DNA of 64,000 bases from Clostridia bacterium (GCA_017404985.1 JAFRBK010000014.1:35685-99684); one strand, 5' to 3'. Positions 1-9,075 are shown, counted from the first letter of the stretch. Notes: generated by a model from the sequence alone, not told the origin. Made by a program: numbers and translations.

Positions 1-472
1 GGACAGGCACATCATTTCTTTCCCAGATGCCCTGCGGATGCATTTCATCCACCAGGGCTTTCACAATATCCTGCTTGAACTGTTCCATTCCGAGCGAAAG
101 GCACTGAAGAACCAGGGTATCCCCGAAGGAATCCACAATCAGCGCTGGCAGACGGTCACTTTCAGCGAAAACGAGACGGCAGCTTTTCAGGTCGGCGAAA
201 TGCCTGCGGTACTCCACAGCATCATGGATCCGATTCGCGATGAATGCTCCGTCAATGGGTTCATCCCGGTAACTCATCACGCGAAGCGAGATCTGGCTTT
301 TTGGATTATACAGCGCTTTGGCCAGAAAGCGGCCGCGGCTGCTGTATACACTGACGACGCTTCCCGGAGTGCATTGTGCGTCCGCCTTCTGGATATCGCT
401 TTTGTAAATCCAGGGATGCTTCGACCAGACCCGTTTTTCTTTCCCCGGAATCAAAGTGACTTTCCCGTCCAT
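1..472 (-). CDS. rlmI: RlmI-type 23S rRNA (cytosine) methyltransferase, 3' part beyond the window
   Basis: Reading leftwards from an ATG at 472, an open frame of 157 codons runs off the window start. The translation begins MDGKVTLIPGKEKRVWSKHP, which matches the N-terminal PUA RNA-binding domain of RlmI/YccW methyltransferases (basic strand, then WSKHPWIYKSDI). It continues into the middle region with VFAESDRLPALIVDSFGD. The SAM-binding C-terminal half lies outside the window. An AGGAGG box sits 9 bases before the ATG and sets the start. Family members methylate a cytosine of 23S rRNA; the exact target here is inferred only. It is divergent from the small gene at 566 and shares the 93-base spacer with that gene's promoter. 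Confidence 0.85.
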   Translation of the reverse strand, partial: MDGKVTLIPGKEKRVWSKHPWIYKSDIQKADAQCTPGSVVSVYSSRGRFLAKALYNPKSQISLRVMSYRDEPIDGAFIANRIHDAVEYRRHFADLKSCRLVFAESDRLPALIVDSFGDTLVLQCLSLGMEQFKQDIVKALVDEMHPQGIWERNDVPV

Positions 473-508
473 CCGACATATCCTCCTCAAACCTGCTTCA
501 TGATTGTG

Positions 509-536
509 TTGACCATTTGGCAATATGCTGTATAAT
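509..536 (+). promoter_or_regulatory. Sigma-A-type promoter for the cysteine-rich small gene
   Basis: A TTGACC box at 509-514 and a TATAAT box at 531-536 are separated by 16 bases. They lie about 30 bases before the TTG start at 566. Confidence 0.65.
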
Positions 537-565
537 TGAATCATCCCGCCAAAGGAGTGACGACC

Positions 566-766
566 TTGGAGAAGAAACAATGCGTATTATATGACCGTGT
601 CTGCATCGGCTGCGGGGAATGCGACCGCTGCGATCTGGATCCGGAAAAAATCTGTGATAACTGCATGAAATGCGTCAACGGGGATTCCGGTTTCCGTTCC
701 ATCGCAATCGATGCCATTCTGCTCAACGAATCCTCCGGCGAACAGAAGGGGACATCTGTATTATAA
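566..766 (+). CDS. Small cysteine-rich protein, unknown function
   Basis: This is a 66-residue protein beginning LEKKQCVLYDRVCIGCGEC. The start is the TTG at 566, because an AAAGGAG box lies about 8 bases upstream; an ATG-like start further up would overlap that box and the promoter. It carries seven closely spaced cysteines arranged CxxCxxCxxC...CxxCxxC near residues 13-36. This suggests binding of zinc or an iron-sulfur cluster, but the spacing is not a standard ferredoxin pattern. I do not recognise the family. It has its own promoter (509-536) and is followed about 100 bases later by another small plus-strand gene. Confidence 0.6.
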   Translation: MEKKQCVLYDRVCIGCGECDRCDLDPEKICDNCMKCVNGDSGFRSIAIDAILLNESSGEQKGTSVL

Positions 767-865
767 GGACCAGGCTCCTCAAAAGCAAATGAAACTGATA
801 CCGGAATGGATTTGGATAGTTTTTCGGGATTCGGAAGCCGATCACAGAGGAAAGGAAGTCTGATC

Positions 866-1090
866 ATGCCATTGTTCCGGAAAAAAACCGCTGTCGGCCG
901 TGCTGCTTACGATCGAAAAAAAAAGACACCGGCCATTCGGGCCAGCATCTGTACAGGGGAAAAGGTTGCCGGATTCAGGGATAAGGAAACTGGCAGCTTC
1001 GAAGAAATCATGCTGATTCGGTCTGAAAAAGACCTGGCTCTGTTTCGTGAGCAGTTCCGGATCGAGGAAGAAATACCGGTCTTTTATTAA
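866..1090 (+). CDS. Small basic hypothetical protein
   Basis: This is a 74-residue protein, starting at the ATG at 866 behind a GAGGAAAGGAAG box. The N-terminal half is rich in lysine and arginine (MPLFRKKTAVGRAAYDRKKK) and the C-terminal half is acidic, ending EEEIPVFY. No known domain was recognised. The stop codon overlaps the stop of the convergent recombinase gene by a few bases, so the two transcripts meet tail to tail with no room for a terminator between them. Confidence 0.5.
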   Translation: MPLFRKKTAVGRAAYDRKKKTPAIRASICTGEKVAGFRDKETGSFEEIMLIRSEKDLALFREQFRIEEEIPVFY

Positions 1091-2190
1091 CCTTCCGTTC
1101 TGAAATCAGGGTCTCCCGGCAGATGAACATGCTCGGCGGCTTTTCTGCGCCTTGCATCCGTCATATCCGCATAGTGCTTCCGGGTGGTATCGACAGAACT
1201 GTGGCCGAGGACATCGGCGACCAGATAAATATCACCGGTCTCATGATAAAGATTCGTTGCGTACGTGCTGCGAAGCTTATGGGGGCTGATTCGGCTTTTT
1301 AACGGCGCGGCGGCGGCCGCGTATTTTTTTACCAGATTCTGCACGGCCCGCTGGGTAATGCGGCGCCGCTGCAGGCTGAGAAAGAGGGCGTCCTCATGCC
1401 CGGGAAGCGCTTCGATCGTATCCCGTTCCTCCAGGTATTCCGCCAACGCTTCCGCCACTTCAGGCGGAAAATAAAGCACGACCTGATTGCCGCCCTTCCT
1501 TGTGACAAGAAAAGCATTGTTTTCCAGATCCACGTCATTGATATTCATTCCAACGCACTCGCTGACCCGGATTCCGGTGCCAAGAAAGAGGCTGAGCATC
1601 GCAAAATCCCTTTTGGATGTGAGTTTCTGGTATTTTTGCTGGCTTTTGCTCATTCCTGATCCGCTCTGCGCCTCGTCCAGCATTTTTTCCATTTCCGCCC
1701 GGGTCAGGCGAATAATCGGCTTTTCATGAACTTTGGGGAGGGGAACCAGTTCGGTTACATTGGAAGCAATCCGTTGGTTTTTAAACAAATAATCATAAAA
1801 AGACCGGATGGCACAGAGTTTGCGTTTGATGGACAATTCATGATTGACGATTTCTTTTTTCGGTACCGAATCGTCTTCCGGATTTTTGAGGTAGTAGGTC
1901 AGGTATTCCGAATAGGAGGTCAAATCAGCCCTCGTCAGCTTTTCCAGGTCAGCATCTGTCATAAGGCGCGGATCCTTATCAGAAAAAGCCAGCCGTTCAC
2001 GGCAAAGAAACTGGAAAAACGTTCTCAGATCGATAGCGTAGGCCAGCCTGGTAAACGTACCGGTTGTCAGAGCGATTCCACGAAGGAAATCAGAGCAGGC
2101 TTCCGGAAGCTCACGGCAGATCGAACGAATCTGCAGAATCCGTTTTGCGTCCACTTCATCCCTGTAATGGTTTTTCTTATCCGCTGCCAA
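1087..2190 (-). CDS. XerS-like tyrosine site-specific recombinase
   Basis: A 367-residue tyrosine recombinase. The N-terminal SAM-like core-binding domain covers roughly residues 25-155, with 'YLTYYLK' and 'SIKRKLCAIRSFYDYL'. The catalytic domain follows, with the expected residues: Arg in GTGIRVSE, Lys in VTRKGG, HKLR, LGHSS and the nucleophile Tyr in KHYAD. The length, and the insert between the domains with SKSQQKYQKLTSKRDFAMLS, resemble the single streptococcal recombinase XerS more than XerC or XerD (about 300 residues). I prefer the TTG at 2190 because an AAGGAGG box precedes it by 11 bases. The more upstream TTG at 2232 has no ribosome binding site and lies inside the inverted repeat at 2230-2265. 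It probably resolves chromosome dimers, though a decayed integrase is possible. Confidence 0.85.
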   Translation of the reverse strand: MAADKKNHYRDEVDAKRILQIRSICRELPEACSDFLRGIALTTGTFTRLAYAIDLRTFFQFLCRERLAFSDKDPRLMTDADLEKLTRADLTSYSEYLTYYLKNPEDDSVPKKEIVNHELSIKRKLCAIRSFYDYLFKNQRIASNVTELVPLPKVHEKPIIRLTRAEMEKMLDEAQSGSGMSKSQQKYQKLTSKRDFAMLSLFLGTGIRVSECVGMNINDVDLENNAFLVTRKGGNQVVLYFPPEVAEALAEYLEERDTIEALPGHEDALFLSLQRRRITQRAVQNLVKKYAAAAAPLKSRISPHKLRSTYATNLYHETGDIYLVADVLGHSSVDTTRKHYADMTDARRRKAAEHVHLPGDPDFRTEG

Positions 2191-2229
2191 TGGATCCGGT
2201 TCCTCCTTTTCCGGAATCAAAAATGGGCT

Positions 2230-2265
2230 CAACTATTCGTAAAACTATGGTTTAGCGAATAGTTG
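2230..2265. repeat. Imperfect inverted repeat next to the recombinase gene, candidate dif-like site
   Basis: The 10-base arms CAACTATTCG (2230-2239) and CGAATAGTTG (2256-2265) are perfect complements. TAAA (2240-2243) and TTTA (2251-2254) extend the symmetry, with one unpaired G and a 7-base centre ACTATGG. The two-arm layout with a 6-8 base centre is that of a Xer recombination site. The inner core resembles what I recall of the streptococcal XerS target difSL (AAAACTAT then two bases then TTT). It could instead be an operator for the recombinase gene. Confidence 0.55.
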
Positions 2266-2285
2266 GAGCTGATTCCCTGTTGAGA

Positions 2286-2768
2286 TTAAGGCTTTTGTTC
2301 CTCCGGCATATCCGGATTCAGGCGGCGATATTCATCGATTGCCGCACGCGCCAATTCATCACAGCGAATATTTTCTGCGTGATCGGCATGCCCTTTTACC
2401 TTAATAAAGGTGACCTGATGCTTTCTGGTCTGCGCCGCCAGAATAAACCATAGGTCCTGGTTTTCAACCGTCGTTCCGTTGCTGGTCTTCCATCCGTTCC
2501 TTTTCCAGTGGTCGATCCAATGTTCGTTAAAAGCCTGAACCAGGTAATTGCTGTCGGAATACAATTTCACATTGCAGGGCTCCTTCAGGGCCCCGAGGCC
2601 GCTGATCGCCGCAAACAGCTCCATCCGGTTATTGGTTGTGCCGGCCATATACCCGCTGATTTCCTTCCTGTGCGGGCCAAATTCGAGAATCGCCGCCCAG
2701 CCTCCGGGGCCCGGGTTTCCGCTGCAGGCGCCATCCGTATAGATATTGACCTGTTTTCTTTCACTCAT
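2286..2768 (-). CDS. rnhA: Ribonuclease HI
   Basis: This 160-residue protein hydrolyses the RNA strand of RNA-DNA hybrids. It has the family signature YTDGACSGNPGPGG near the N-terminus (first catalytic Asp), NNRMEL with the catalytic Glu, LYSDSNYL with the second Asp, KVKGHADHAEN with the flexible-loop His, and CDELARAA with the last Asp. I chose the ATG at 2768, which has GGAG 11 bases upstream and gives the usual short N-terminus. An ATG at 2789 overlaps the proC stop as ATGA and would add seven residues through translational coupling. It probably forms a two-gene operon with proC. Confidence 0.93.
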   Translation of the reverse strand: MSERKQVNIYTDGACSGNPGPGGWAAILEFGPHRKEISGYMAGTTNNRMELFAAISGLGALKEPCNVKLYSDSNYLVQAFNEHWIDHWKRNGWKTSNGTTVENQDLWFILAAQTRKHQVTFIKVKGHADHAENIRCDELARAAIDEYRRLNPDMPEEQKP

Positions 2769-2785
2769 ACAGCCGAACGCTCCGT

Positions 2786-3601
2786 TCATTTGGATTTGGA
2801 CATTTCACGGCTTTTTTGCGCACAGGCCTTCATCGCATCCATAATCGCTGCCCGGAAACCTTTTCGTTCCAATTCTTCCACGGCTTCGATGGTGGTTCCG
2901 CCCGGAGAGCAGACCGCATCCTTCAGTGCTGCCGGATGCGTTCCTGAAGAAATGACCATGAGTGCGGAGCCGAGAACGCTCTGTGCTGCCATTTCATATG
3001 CATATGTTCTCGGCAATCCCTCGGCAACGCCCGCATCGGCCATGGCTTCAATCATCATATATACATAGGCAGGCGAACTGCCGCTGATGGCCACTACGCC
3101 GTCAAAAAGCCGTTCAGGAAGGACTTTGGTTTTCCCGACAGAATCGAAAATCCCTTTTGCGTAATCAAAATCCTCCCTGGAAAAAGTCGTTTCATCACAT
3201 AGCGCGGTCATCCCTTCACCAACCAGCGCCGGCGTATTGGGCATCACTCTCATATAGGTCGCATCTGTTCCGGCCAGCGCTTTGGACAGCATGCCAACCG
3301 TCCATCCGGCGGCAATGCTCAGCACAGCCTTCCCTCTCAATGCAGGCCGGATTTCATCAATGACTTCCTGAATATAAATCGGTTTAACCGCCAGAATAAT
3401 CAGATCGGCCCGTTCCGCTGTTTCACGGCAATCCCTGGCCAACGCGATCCCGGGAATGTCTTCGCCGAGTTCCCTCATCCTTCTTGCGCTGGCATCATAT
3501 GCGATGATTTGTGCAGGCTTTACATAATCGGCTTCAACAATTCCGCGAAGAATCGCGGATCCCATATTTCCTGTGCCGATCATGCCGATGGTTCTGATCA
3601 T
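2786..3601 (-). CDS. proC: Pyrroline-5-carboxylate reductase
   Basis: A 271-residue enzyme for the last step of proline synthesis, reducing 1-pyrroline-5-carboxylate with NAD(P)H. The N-terminal Rossmann motif is GMIGTGNMGSAILRG. AVKPIYIQEV and MRVMPNTPALVGEGM are family landmarks, and the C-terminal dimerisation domain carries SPGGTTIEAVEELE. The length is normal. The ATG at 3601 follows GGGGAGG by 9 bases. It is separated from hslU by 84 bases that hold a promoter-like element and a hairpin, so it probably starts a separate transcript with rnhA. Confidence 0.95.
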   Translation of the reverse strand: MIRTIGMIGTGNMGSAILRGIVEADYVKPAQIIAYDASARRMRELGEDIPGIALARDCRETAERADLIILAVKPIYIQEVIDEIRPALRGKAVLSIAAGWTVGMLSKALAGTDATYMRVMPNTPALVGEGMTALCDETTFSREDFDYAKGIFDSVGKTKVLPERLFDGVVAISGSSPAYVYMMIEAMADAGVAEGLPRTYAYEMAAQSVLGSALMVISSGTHPAALKDAVCSPGGTTIEAVEELERKGFRAAIMDAMKACAQKSREMSKSK

Positions 3602-3633
3602 TTTGGTTTTCCTCCCCTTTTCATATTTCTGTG

Positions 3634-3662
3634 ATTATATCATAAACGGAGCAGTCTGCATA
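3634..3662 (-). promoter_or_regulatory. Promoter candidate for proC-rnhA
   Basis: On the minus strand a perfect TATAAT box (3634-3639) lies 17 bases from a poor TATGCA box (3657-3662). It is 32 bases upstream of the proC start. Confidence 0.5.
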
Positions 3663-3679
3663 GAAAGCAAATTGCTCCG
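3647..3679 (-). terminator. Possible terminator after hslU
   Basis: The 7-base arms CGGAGCA and TGCTCCG flank a 19-base loop just after the hslU stop. On the minus strand only a short T-rich stretch (TTTAT) follows, and the hairpin overlaps the proC promoter candidate, so termination would be weak. Confidence 0.3.
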
Positions 3680-3685
3680 AAGGGA

Positions 3686-5050
3686 TTACAGAATATATTT
3701 ATTCAGGTCCAGGGGCTTGTTTTCGCCCTTCAGGTGCTCATTGACATAATTCCCGTCGATTTTCAGCTCAAAGGGGGGCATGTTTTCATCCCCGGCATTG
3801 AAGCTGATATCCTCAAGAAGCTGCTCAAAGATCGCGTGCAGCCGCCTGGCGCCGATATCCTCGGCATGGTCGTTCGCGTAGCATGCCGCCTTGGCAATTT
3901 CTTCAATAGCGCTTTCGTCAAACGTAAGCATGACTTTATCCACGGAGAGCAAGGCCGTGTATTGCTTGGTCAGCGCATTTTCAGGAACGGTCAGGATCTT
4001 CTGGAAATCATCGATCGTCAGGCTGTTCAGCTGAACATGCACGGGAAATCTTCCCTGCAATTCGGGAATCAGGTCGGATACCTTGCTGACATGGAAGGCG
4101 CCGGCGGCGATAAACAGCATATGGTCCGTATTCACCGCACCGTATTTGGTATTCACGGTGCAGCCTTCAACAATCGGCAGAATATCCCGCTGGACGCCTT
4201 CCCTGCTGACATCCGGCCCATGGGACTGGGAGCTTCCGGCAATCTTATCGATTTCATCAATAAATACAATCCCGTCCTGCTCCGTCCTCCGTACGGCCTC
4301 TTCCTGAACCGCATCATTATCGATCAGCTTGGCAGCCTCCTGGTCCGTGAGGATTTTGCGGGCATCCCGGACCTTTACATGACGCATTCTGGTTCGTTTG
4401 GGCATCATGTTTCCCATCATATCCCCCAGGCTGATGCTGTTTCCTCCGACTTCCAGGGTCGGAGCTTCCTCCTCCACCTCGATTTCCATCTCCAGGTCTT
4501 CAATCTCTCCGCGCATCAGCTGCTGACGGATATCTTCCTTCCGTTTGGCCAGTGCGGAGCTTTCCTCCGATGTGGGCTGGCTTTCCTTCTGTTTGCCGAG
4601 AAGAAAGTCCAGCGGGTTGGTGCTTTTTTTCTGCGGATGGACCAGCAGGTCGGAAAGCCTTTCCTCAGCCAGCACCCGGGCCCGGGGCATCACCTTTTCC
4701 TGATGCTCTTTCCGAACCATCCGGACAGCATTTTCCGTCAGGTCGCGAATGATGCTTTCCACATCCCGCCCAACATAGCCGACTTCTGTAAACTTGGTGG
4801 CTTCGACCTTAATAAAGGGCGCATTGACAAGCTTTGCCAGGCGGCGGGCAATTTCTGTTTTCCCGACGCCGGTCGGCCCGATCATCAGAATGTTTTTGGG
4901 AATGATTTCATCCCGGATGGATTCGTCCACACGGCTTCTGCGATAACGGTTCCGAAGCGCGATGGCTACGGATTTTTTCGCTTCGTTCTGCCCTACGATA
5001 AAGCGGTCCAGTTCATGCACGATTTGTCTCGGTGTCAGGTTTTCAGCCAT
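3686..5050 (-). CDS. hslU: ATP-dependent protease ATPase subunit HslU (ClpY)
   Basis: A 454-residue AAA+ unfoldase that feeds substrates into HslV. The Walker A motif GPTGVGKT is at residues 58-65 and the pore loop GYVGRD near residue 90. An intermediate I-domain covers about 110-240, with acidic stretches and [11 protein letters not shown]. Walker B is GIVFIDEID near 256. The arginine-finger/sensor region ends in ADIGARRLH-type sequence ([10 protein letters not shown]), and the C-terminus LDLNKYIL docks into HslV. It lies 17 bases downstream of hslV in the same transcript. The B. subtilis homologue is followed by codY; here no codY follows. Confidence 0.97.
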   Translation of the reverse strand: MAENLTPRQIVHELDRFIVGQNEAKKSVAIALRNRYRRSRVDESIRDEIIPKNILMIGPTGVGKTEIARRLAKLVNAPFIKVEATKFTEVGYVGRDVESIIRDLTENAVRMVRKEHQEKVMPRARVLAEERLSDLLVHPQKKSTNPLDFLLGKQKESQPTSEESSALAKRKEDIRQQLMRGEIEDLEMEIEVEEEAPTLEVGGNSISLGDMMGNMMPKRTRMRHVKVRDARKILTDQEAAKLIDNDAVQEEAVRRTEQDGIVFIDEIDKIAGSSQSHGPDVSREGVQRDILPIVEGCTVNTKYGAVNTDHMLFIAAGAFHVSKVSDLIPELQGRFPVHVQLNSLTIDDFQKILTVPENALTKQYTALLSVDKVMLTFDESAIEEIAKAACYANDHAEDIGARRLHAIFEQLLEDISFNAGDENMPPFELKIDGNYVNEHLKGENKPLDLNKYIL

Positions 5051-5067
5051 TGTCTTCCCTTCTCTCC

Positions 5068-5607
5068 TTACAGAACTTCCACTGTAATATGGTCATTGGT
5101 GTATACGCAGATGCTCGCCGCAATCCGTAAAGATTTCTCAGCAATTTCATGGGCGCTCAGTTCCGTGTTCTGAACCAGGGCCCGGGCCGCGGAAAGGGCA
5201 TAGTTTCCGCCGGAACCGATGGCAGCAATTCCTTCATCCGGCTCGATCACTTCCCCTGTTCCGCTCAGAATCAGCAGAGACTCCTTGTTAGCCACGATCA
5301 TCATGGATTCAAGCTGCCTCATCACCTGGTCACCGCGCCAGTTTTGCGCAAGGGCAACCGCTGCTTTCTCCAGATTGCCGCCACACTGCTGCAGTTTCTC
5401 TTCAAATTTTTCGCACAAAGTGAAGGCGTCCGCAACACTGCCGGCAAACCCAACCGCAACCGTTCCGTTATACAGGCGGCGGACTTTACGGGCGCTGGTC
5501 TTAAAAATGGTATTTTCACCCATGGTGACCTGGCCGTCACCGGCGATGGCCACCTCTCCCCCTCTGCGCACCGCACAAATCGTGGTTCCTCTGAATACGC
5601 TTCCCAT
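5068..5607 (-). CDS. hslV: ATP-dependent protease proteolytic subunit HslV (ClpQ)
   Basis: A 179-residue proteasome-like N-terminal nucleophile peptidase that assembles as two hexamers with HslU. The start is the ATG at 5607, with AAGGAG 10 bases before it, giving [17 protein letters not shown]. Landmarks are [41 protein letters not shown] and [14 protein letters not shown]. The seven-residue leader before TTI implies that Thr8 becomes the N-terminal nucleophile after removal of the leader. In B. subtilis ClpQ a serine after the initiator Met acts instead. It sits between trmFO and hslU as in Bacillus, but the xerC (codV) gene usual at this place is missing. Confidence 0.96.
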   Translation of the reverse strand: MGSVFRGTTICAVRRGGEVAIAGDGQVTMGENTIFKTSARKVRRLYNGTVAVGFAGSVADAFTLCEKFEEKLQQCGGNLEKAAVALAQNWRGDQVMRQLESMMIVANKESLLILSGTGEVIEPDEGIAAIGSGGNYALSAARALVQNTELSAHEIAEKSLRIAASICVYTNDHITVEVL

Positions 5608-5636
5608 AAATGTTAATCTCCTTTTCCCAGATAATC

Positions 5637-6944
5637 TCAAAGATCCAGTGTTTTCAAATACGCCAGAGACCTGGCGGATATTTTTTCATATCGTGCCTGT
5701 TTGTCCATTTTCTTTTTCCCGGGTTCCGGCGGAAGCGGATCAATCAGCCCGAATGCACAGTTCATCGGCTGGAAGCGGGCGTTCGGTGTGGAAATATATT
5801 TCCCCATCGCCCCAAGCGCCGTCAGGGAGGGCAGCGAAACGGGGTTTTTTCCAAGCAGCTGCCTGGCCAGGGAAATCCCGGCGACCATTCCGCTCCCGGC
5901 GCTTTCAACATACCCTTCCACGCCGGTCATCTGCCCGGCGAAATAGCAGAGCGGACGATGAATCATTTCATAATGCTCATTCAGAAAACCGGGGCTGTTC
6001 AGGAAGGTGTTCCGATGCATCACGCCATATCGTGCGTATTCGGCGTTCTTCAGCCCGGGAATCAACCCGAAAACGCGCTTCTGCTCCGGAAACTTCAGGC
6101 GGGTCTGAAAGCCAACGAGATTATACATGGTGTCATCCGCATTATCCTGTCGGAGCTGCAAAACAGCAAAAGGCATTTTCCCCGTGTGGGGATCCCGGAG
6201 CCCGATCGGTTTCATTGGGCCGAACGCCGGAACCATTCTGCCGCGCCGGGCCATGCTTTCGATCGGCATGCAGCCTTCGAAAACCTTCTTTTCCTCAAAC
6301 CCGTGGATTTCCGCTGTTTCCGCACTCAGAAGCGCATCAATGAAACAATTGTATTCGGATTCCGTTATCGGGCAGTTCAGGTAGTCATTTCCTCTTTCGT
6401 ACCGGCTTTGCCGGTAGATCACGCTCATATCCAGCGAATCCTTATACACAATCGGGGCGGCGGCATCATAAAAATTCAGCGTGGATAAACCCGGAAGCCT
6501 GCTGATGGCTTCCGCCATTTTATCGGAGGTCAGGGGGCCGGTGGCGATCACCACAGGTCCGTCCGGAATCTCTGCCACTTCTTTTTCCTTTAACGCAATC
6601 AGCGGATGCTCCCTGATCCTTTGGGTTACCAGTTCCGAGAACCTGCTCCTGTCAACAGCAAGCGCGCCGCCCGCCGGGACAGCCGTCTGTTCGGCGCAGT
6701 CTATAATCAGAGAATGCAACACCCGCATCTCCGCTTTCAGCAGCCCCACCGCGTTGGAAAGCCGGTCGCTGCGAAAACTGTTGGAGCATACCAGTTCCGC
6801 CAATTGGTCCGTATGATGGGCAGGCGACATTCGGGAAGGCTTCATCTCGTACAGGGTAACCGATACTCCTCTTTCCGCCATCTGCCAGGCTGCTTCGCAT
6901 CCCGCCAGGCCGGCGCCGACCACAACGGCCCCCGGATTATTCAT
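5637..6944 (-). CDS. trmFO: tRNA m5U54 methyltransferase TrmFO, folate/FAD dependent
   Basis: A 435-residue flavoprotein that makes 5-methyluridine at position 54 of tRNA using methylene-tetrahydrofolate. The FAD-binding motif [12 protein letters not shown] is at the N-terminus. It is followed by [29 protein letters not shown], a mid-region with [22 protein letters not shown], and a C-terminal [21 protein letters not shown]. The length fits the Firmicutes family. The start overlaps the topA stop (ATGAATAA), so it is translationally coupled to topA. Confidence 0.96.
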   Translation of the reverse strand: MNNPGAVVVGAGLAGCEAAWQMAERGVSVTLYEMKPSRMSPAHHTDQLAELVCSNSFRSDRLSNAVGLLKAEMRVLHSLIIDCAEQTAVPAGGALAVDRSRFSELVTQRIREHPLIALKEKEVAEIPDGPVVIATGPLTSDKMAEAISRLPGLSTLNFYDAAAPIVYKDSLDMSVIYRQSRYERGNDYLNCPITESEYNCFIDALLSAETAEIHGFEEKKVFEGCMPIESMARRGRMVPAFGPMKPIGLRDPHTGKMPFAVLQLRQDNADDTMYNLVGFQTRLKFPEQKRVFGLIPGLKNAEYARYGVMHRNTFLNSPGFLNEHYEMIHRPLCYFAGQMTGVEGYVESAGSGMVAGISLARQLLGKNPVSLPSLTALGAMGKYISTPNARFQPMNCAFGLIDPLPPEPGKKKMDKQARYEKISARSLAYLKTLDL

Positions 6945-9075
6945 TGCTGTCTCCGTCTTCTTCAGTTACAATCGGTTCCGTTTTATACCGGCAGTTTTCA
7001 TTGGAGCACAGATGAAGCGTTTCACCCCTGTTGTTTCTTTTCTCCACCATATAGGAGCCGCATTTGGGGCAGGCTTCCGGTACCGGCTTATCCCATGAAA
7101 CGAAATCGCATTCCGGATAGCCTTCACAGCCATAGAACTTTCTGCTGCGTTTGCTGATCTTCTCCAAAAGGCGTTTCCCGCATTTTGGGCAGGGTGTATC
7201 CAGGTACTTCAGCACAGGCTTCGTATTTCTGCAGGCCGGGAAATTGGGGCAGGCCAGGAACTGCCCGAATTTCCCCATTTTATATACCATCAGCGCTCCG
7301 CATTGATCGCAGACAACGTCGCTGATTTCGTCATGGACCTCCACTTTTTCCACTTCCGCTTCAGCGGTTTTCAGGGTCTTTTCAAATTCGGGATAGAAAT
7401 CCCGCAAAACCTGTTTCCAGTCCAGCGTGCCGTCTTCCACTTCATCCAGGCGGGACTCCATGGACGCTGTAAACTCCGTATCCACGATATCGCTGAAATA
7501 CTTTTCCATCATCTGGGTAACCATAATCCCAAGCTCCGTAGGATACAGGCGTTTCTTCTCCCTCGAAACATATCCTCTGGAAATAATCGTGCTGATGGTC
7601 GGGGCGTACGTGGAAGGGCGGCCGATGCCGTTTTCTTCCAGCGTGCGGACCAGGCTTGCCTCCGTATACCGGCTCGGCGGCTGGGTGAAATGCTGCTCGC
7701 TCTCCACCTTCACAATTTCCACAGGCGATTTTTCTGTCAGCAGCGGAAGCGTCATTTCATTGGATTCCGCAGTTTCATCCTGGCCTTCTTCGTACAGCAT
7801 GGTAAACCCGGCTTCGGTTTTATGCTCGCCATAGAACCGAAGGCCGACATGTTTGCCCTCAATGCAGGCGGTCATGGTCTGGTATTCGGCAGGCGCCATC
7901 TGGCTGGCAACAAACCGGTTGTAGATCAGGCGGTAAAGCATAAACTGGTCTCTGCTCAGCGAATTCTTAATGGATTCTGGCGTTCTCGTTACATCCGTCG
8001 GCCTGATTGCTTCATGGGCATCCTGGGCATTCTTCCGCCCTTTATACTCATTCACCTGTTCAGAAAGATATTTGGCGCCGTAAGCTTCGGGAATATAAGC
8101 CCGCAGGGCAGCAAGCGCCTCATCGCTGATGCGGACGCTGTCTGTACGGATATACGTCACAAGGCCCTGTGTGCCTTCTCCTTCCAAATCCACGCCTTCA
8201 TACAGCTGCTGAACAATCTGCATCGTTCGGGATGTCGTGAAGTTGAGCTTGCGGCTGGCTTCCTGCTGCAGGCTGGACGTGGTAAACGGCGGTGAGGGCA
8301 TCCGGTGTTTTTCCTTGTTTTTTACTTCTGTAATCACAAACTGATCCTTTTCGATCATTTTCCGGATGCGGTCCGCTTCCTCCGCGTTGCTGACGGAAGC
8401 TTTTTCATGATCGATGGTGTTCAGCCGTGCGGTAAACGTCGCCTTTTTTCCTTTGCCGCTTCCTGCCATCTGGCAATTGGCGGAAATATCCCAGTACTCC
8501 TCAGGAATAAACGAATTAATCTCATTTTCCCGATCCACCACCATGCGTGTCGCCACGCTTTGCACGCGGCCGGCAGACAGGCCTTTTTTCACTTTTGCCC
8601 AAAGCAGCGGGCTGATTTTATAGCCCACCAAACGGTCCAGGGCCCGCCGCGCCTGCTGCGCGTCAATTCTGGCCAGATCGAGCTTGCGGGGATGCTTGAT
8701 GGCAGCCTGGACGGCTTTTTTTGTCACCTCGTTGAATTCAATCCTGCACGGTTCATCATCGCTGACGCCAAGGACGTGATACAGATGCCAGCTGATGGCT
8801 TCCCCTTCCCGGTCAGGGTCTGTTGCAAAAAACACATGCGAAGCCGCCTTGGCCTCTTTTCTGATTTTGCTTAAGATGTCTCCCCTTCCCCGGATCGTGA
8901 TATATTTCATTGCAAAATCGTTGTCTGTATCAACGCCGAGCTGGCTCTTTGGCAAATCACAAACGTGCCCCTGCGAAGCTTCCACCTTGTACCCTTTTCC
9001 GAGATACCGGCTGATTGTCTTCGCCTTGGCAGGTGATTCCACGATAATCAGTTTCTGTTTTCCCGTCGTTGCCAT
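6937..9075 (-). CDS. topA: DNA topoisomerase I
   Basis: A 712-residue type IA topoisomerase that relaxes negative supercoils through a 5'-phosphotyrosine intermediate. The Toprim domain begins KLIIVESPAKAKTI and includes TDPDREGEAISWHL. The active-site Tyr lies in TYIRTDSVRIS. Three C-terminal four-cysteine zinc ribbons follow (CDQCG..CPNFPAC, CPKCG..CEGYPEC, CPKCG..CSNENC). It lies 16 bases from the end of dprA and is translationally coupled to trmFO. This is the standard Firmicutes dprA-topA-trmFO order. Confidence 0.97.
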   Translation of the reverse strand: MATTGKQKLIIVESPAKAKTISRYLGKGYKVEASQGHVCDLPKSQLGVDTDNDFAMKYITIRGRGDILSKIRKEAKAASHVFFATDPDREGEAISWHLYHVLGVSDDEPCRIEFNEVTKKAVQAAIKHPRKLDLARIDAQQARRALDRLVGYKISPLLWAKVKKGLSAGRVQSVATRMVVDRENEINSFIPEEYWDISANCQMAGSGKGKKATFTARLNTIDHEKASVSNAEEADRIRKMIEKDQFVITEVKNKEKHRMPSPPFTTSSLQQEASRKLNFTTSRTMQIVQQLYEGVDLEGEGTQGLVTYIRTDSVRISDEALAALRAYIPEAYGAKYLSEQVNEYKGRKNAQDAHEAIRPTDVTRTPESIKNSLSRDQFMLYRLIYNRFVASQMAPAEYQTMTACIEGKHVGLRFYGEHKTEAGFTMLYEEGQDETAESNEMTLPLLTEKSPVEIVKVESEQHFTQPPSRYTEASLVRTLEENGIGRPSTYAPTISTIISRGYVSREKKRLYPTELGIMVTQMMEKYFSDIVDTEFTASMESRLDEVEDGTLDWKQVLRDFYPEFEKTLKTAEAEVEKVEVHDEISDVVCDQCGALMVYKMGKFGQFLACPNFPACRNTKPVLKYLDTPCPKCGKRLLEKISKRSRKFYGCEGYPECDFVSWDKPVPEACPKCGSYMVEKRNNRGETLHLCSNENCRYKTEPIVTEEDGDSNE

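Noticed and set aside
38-535. A plus-strand open frame at the window start
   Set aside because: The reverse strand encodes a clear RlmI N-terminus with a proper ribosome binding site; the plus frame is its shadow.
1087-2190. Recombinase as part of an integrative element
   Set aside because: There is no excisionase, relaxase or phage gene near it, and the neighbours are housekeeping genes; a chromosomal Xer role fits better, though this is not proven.
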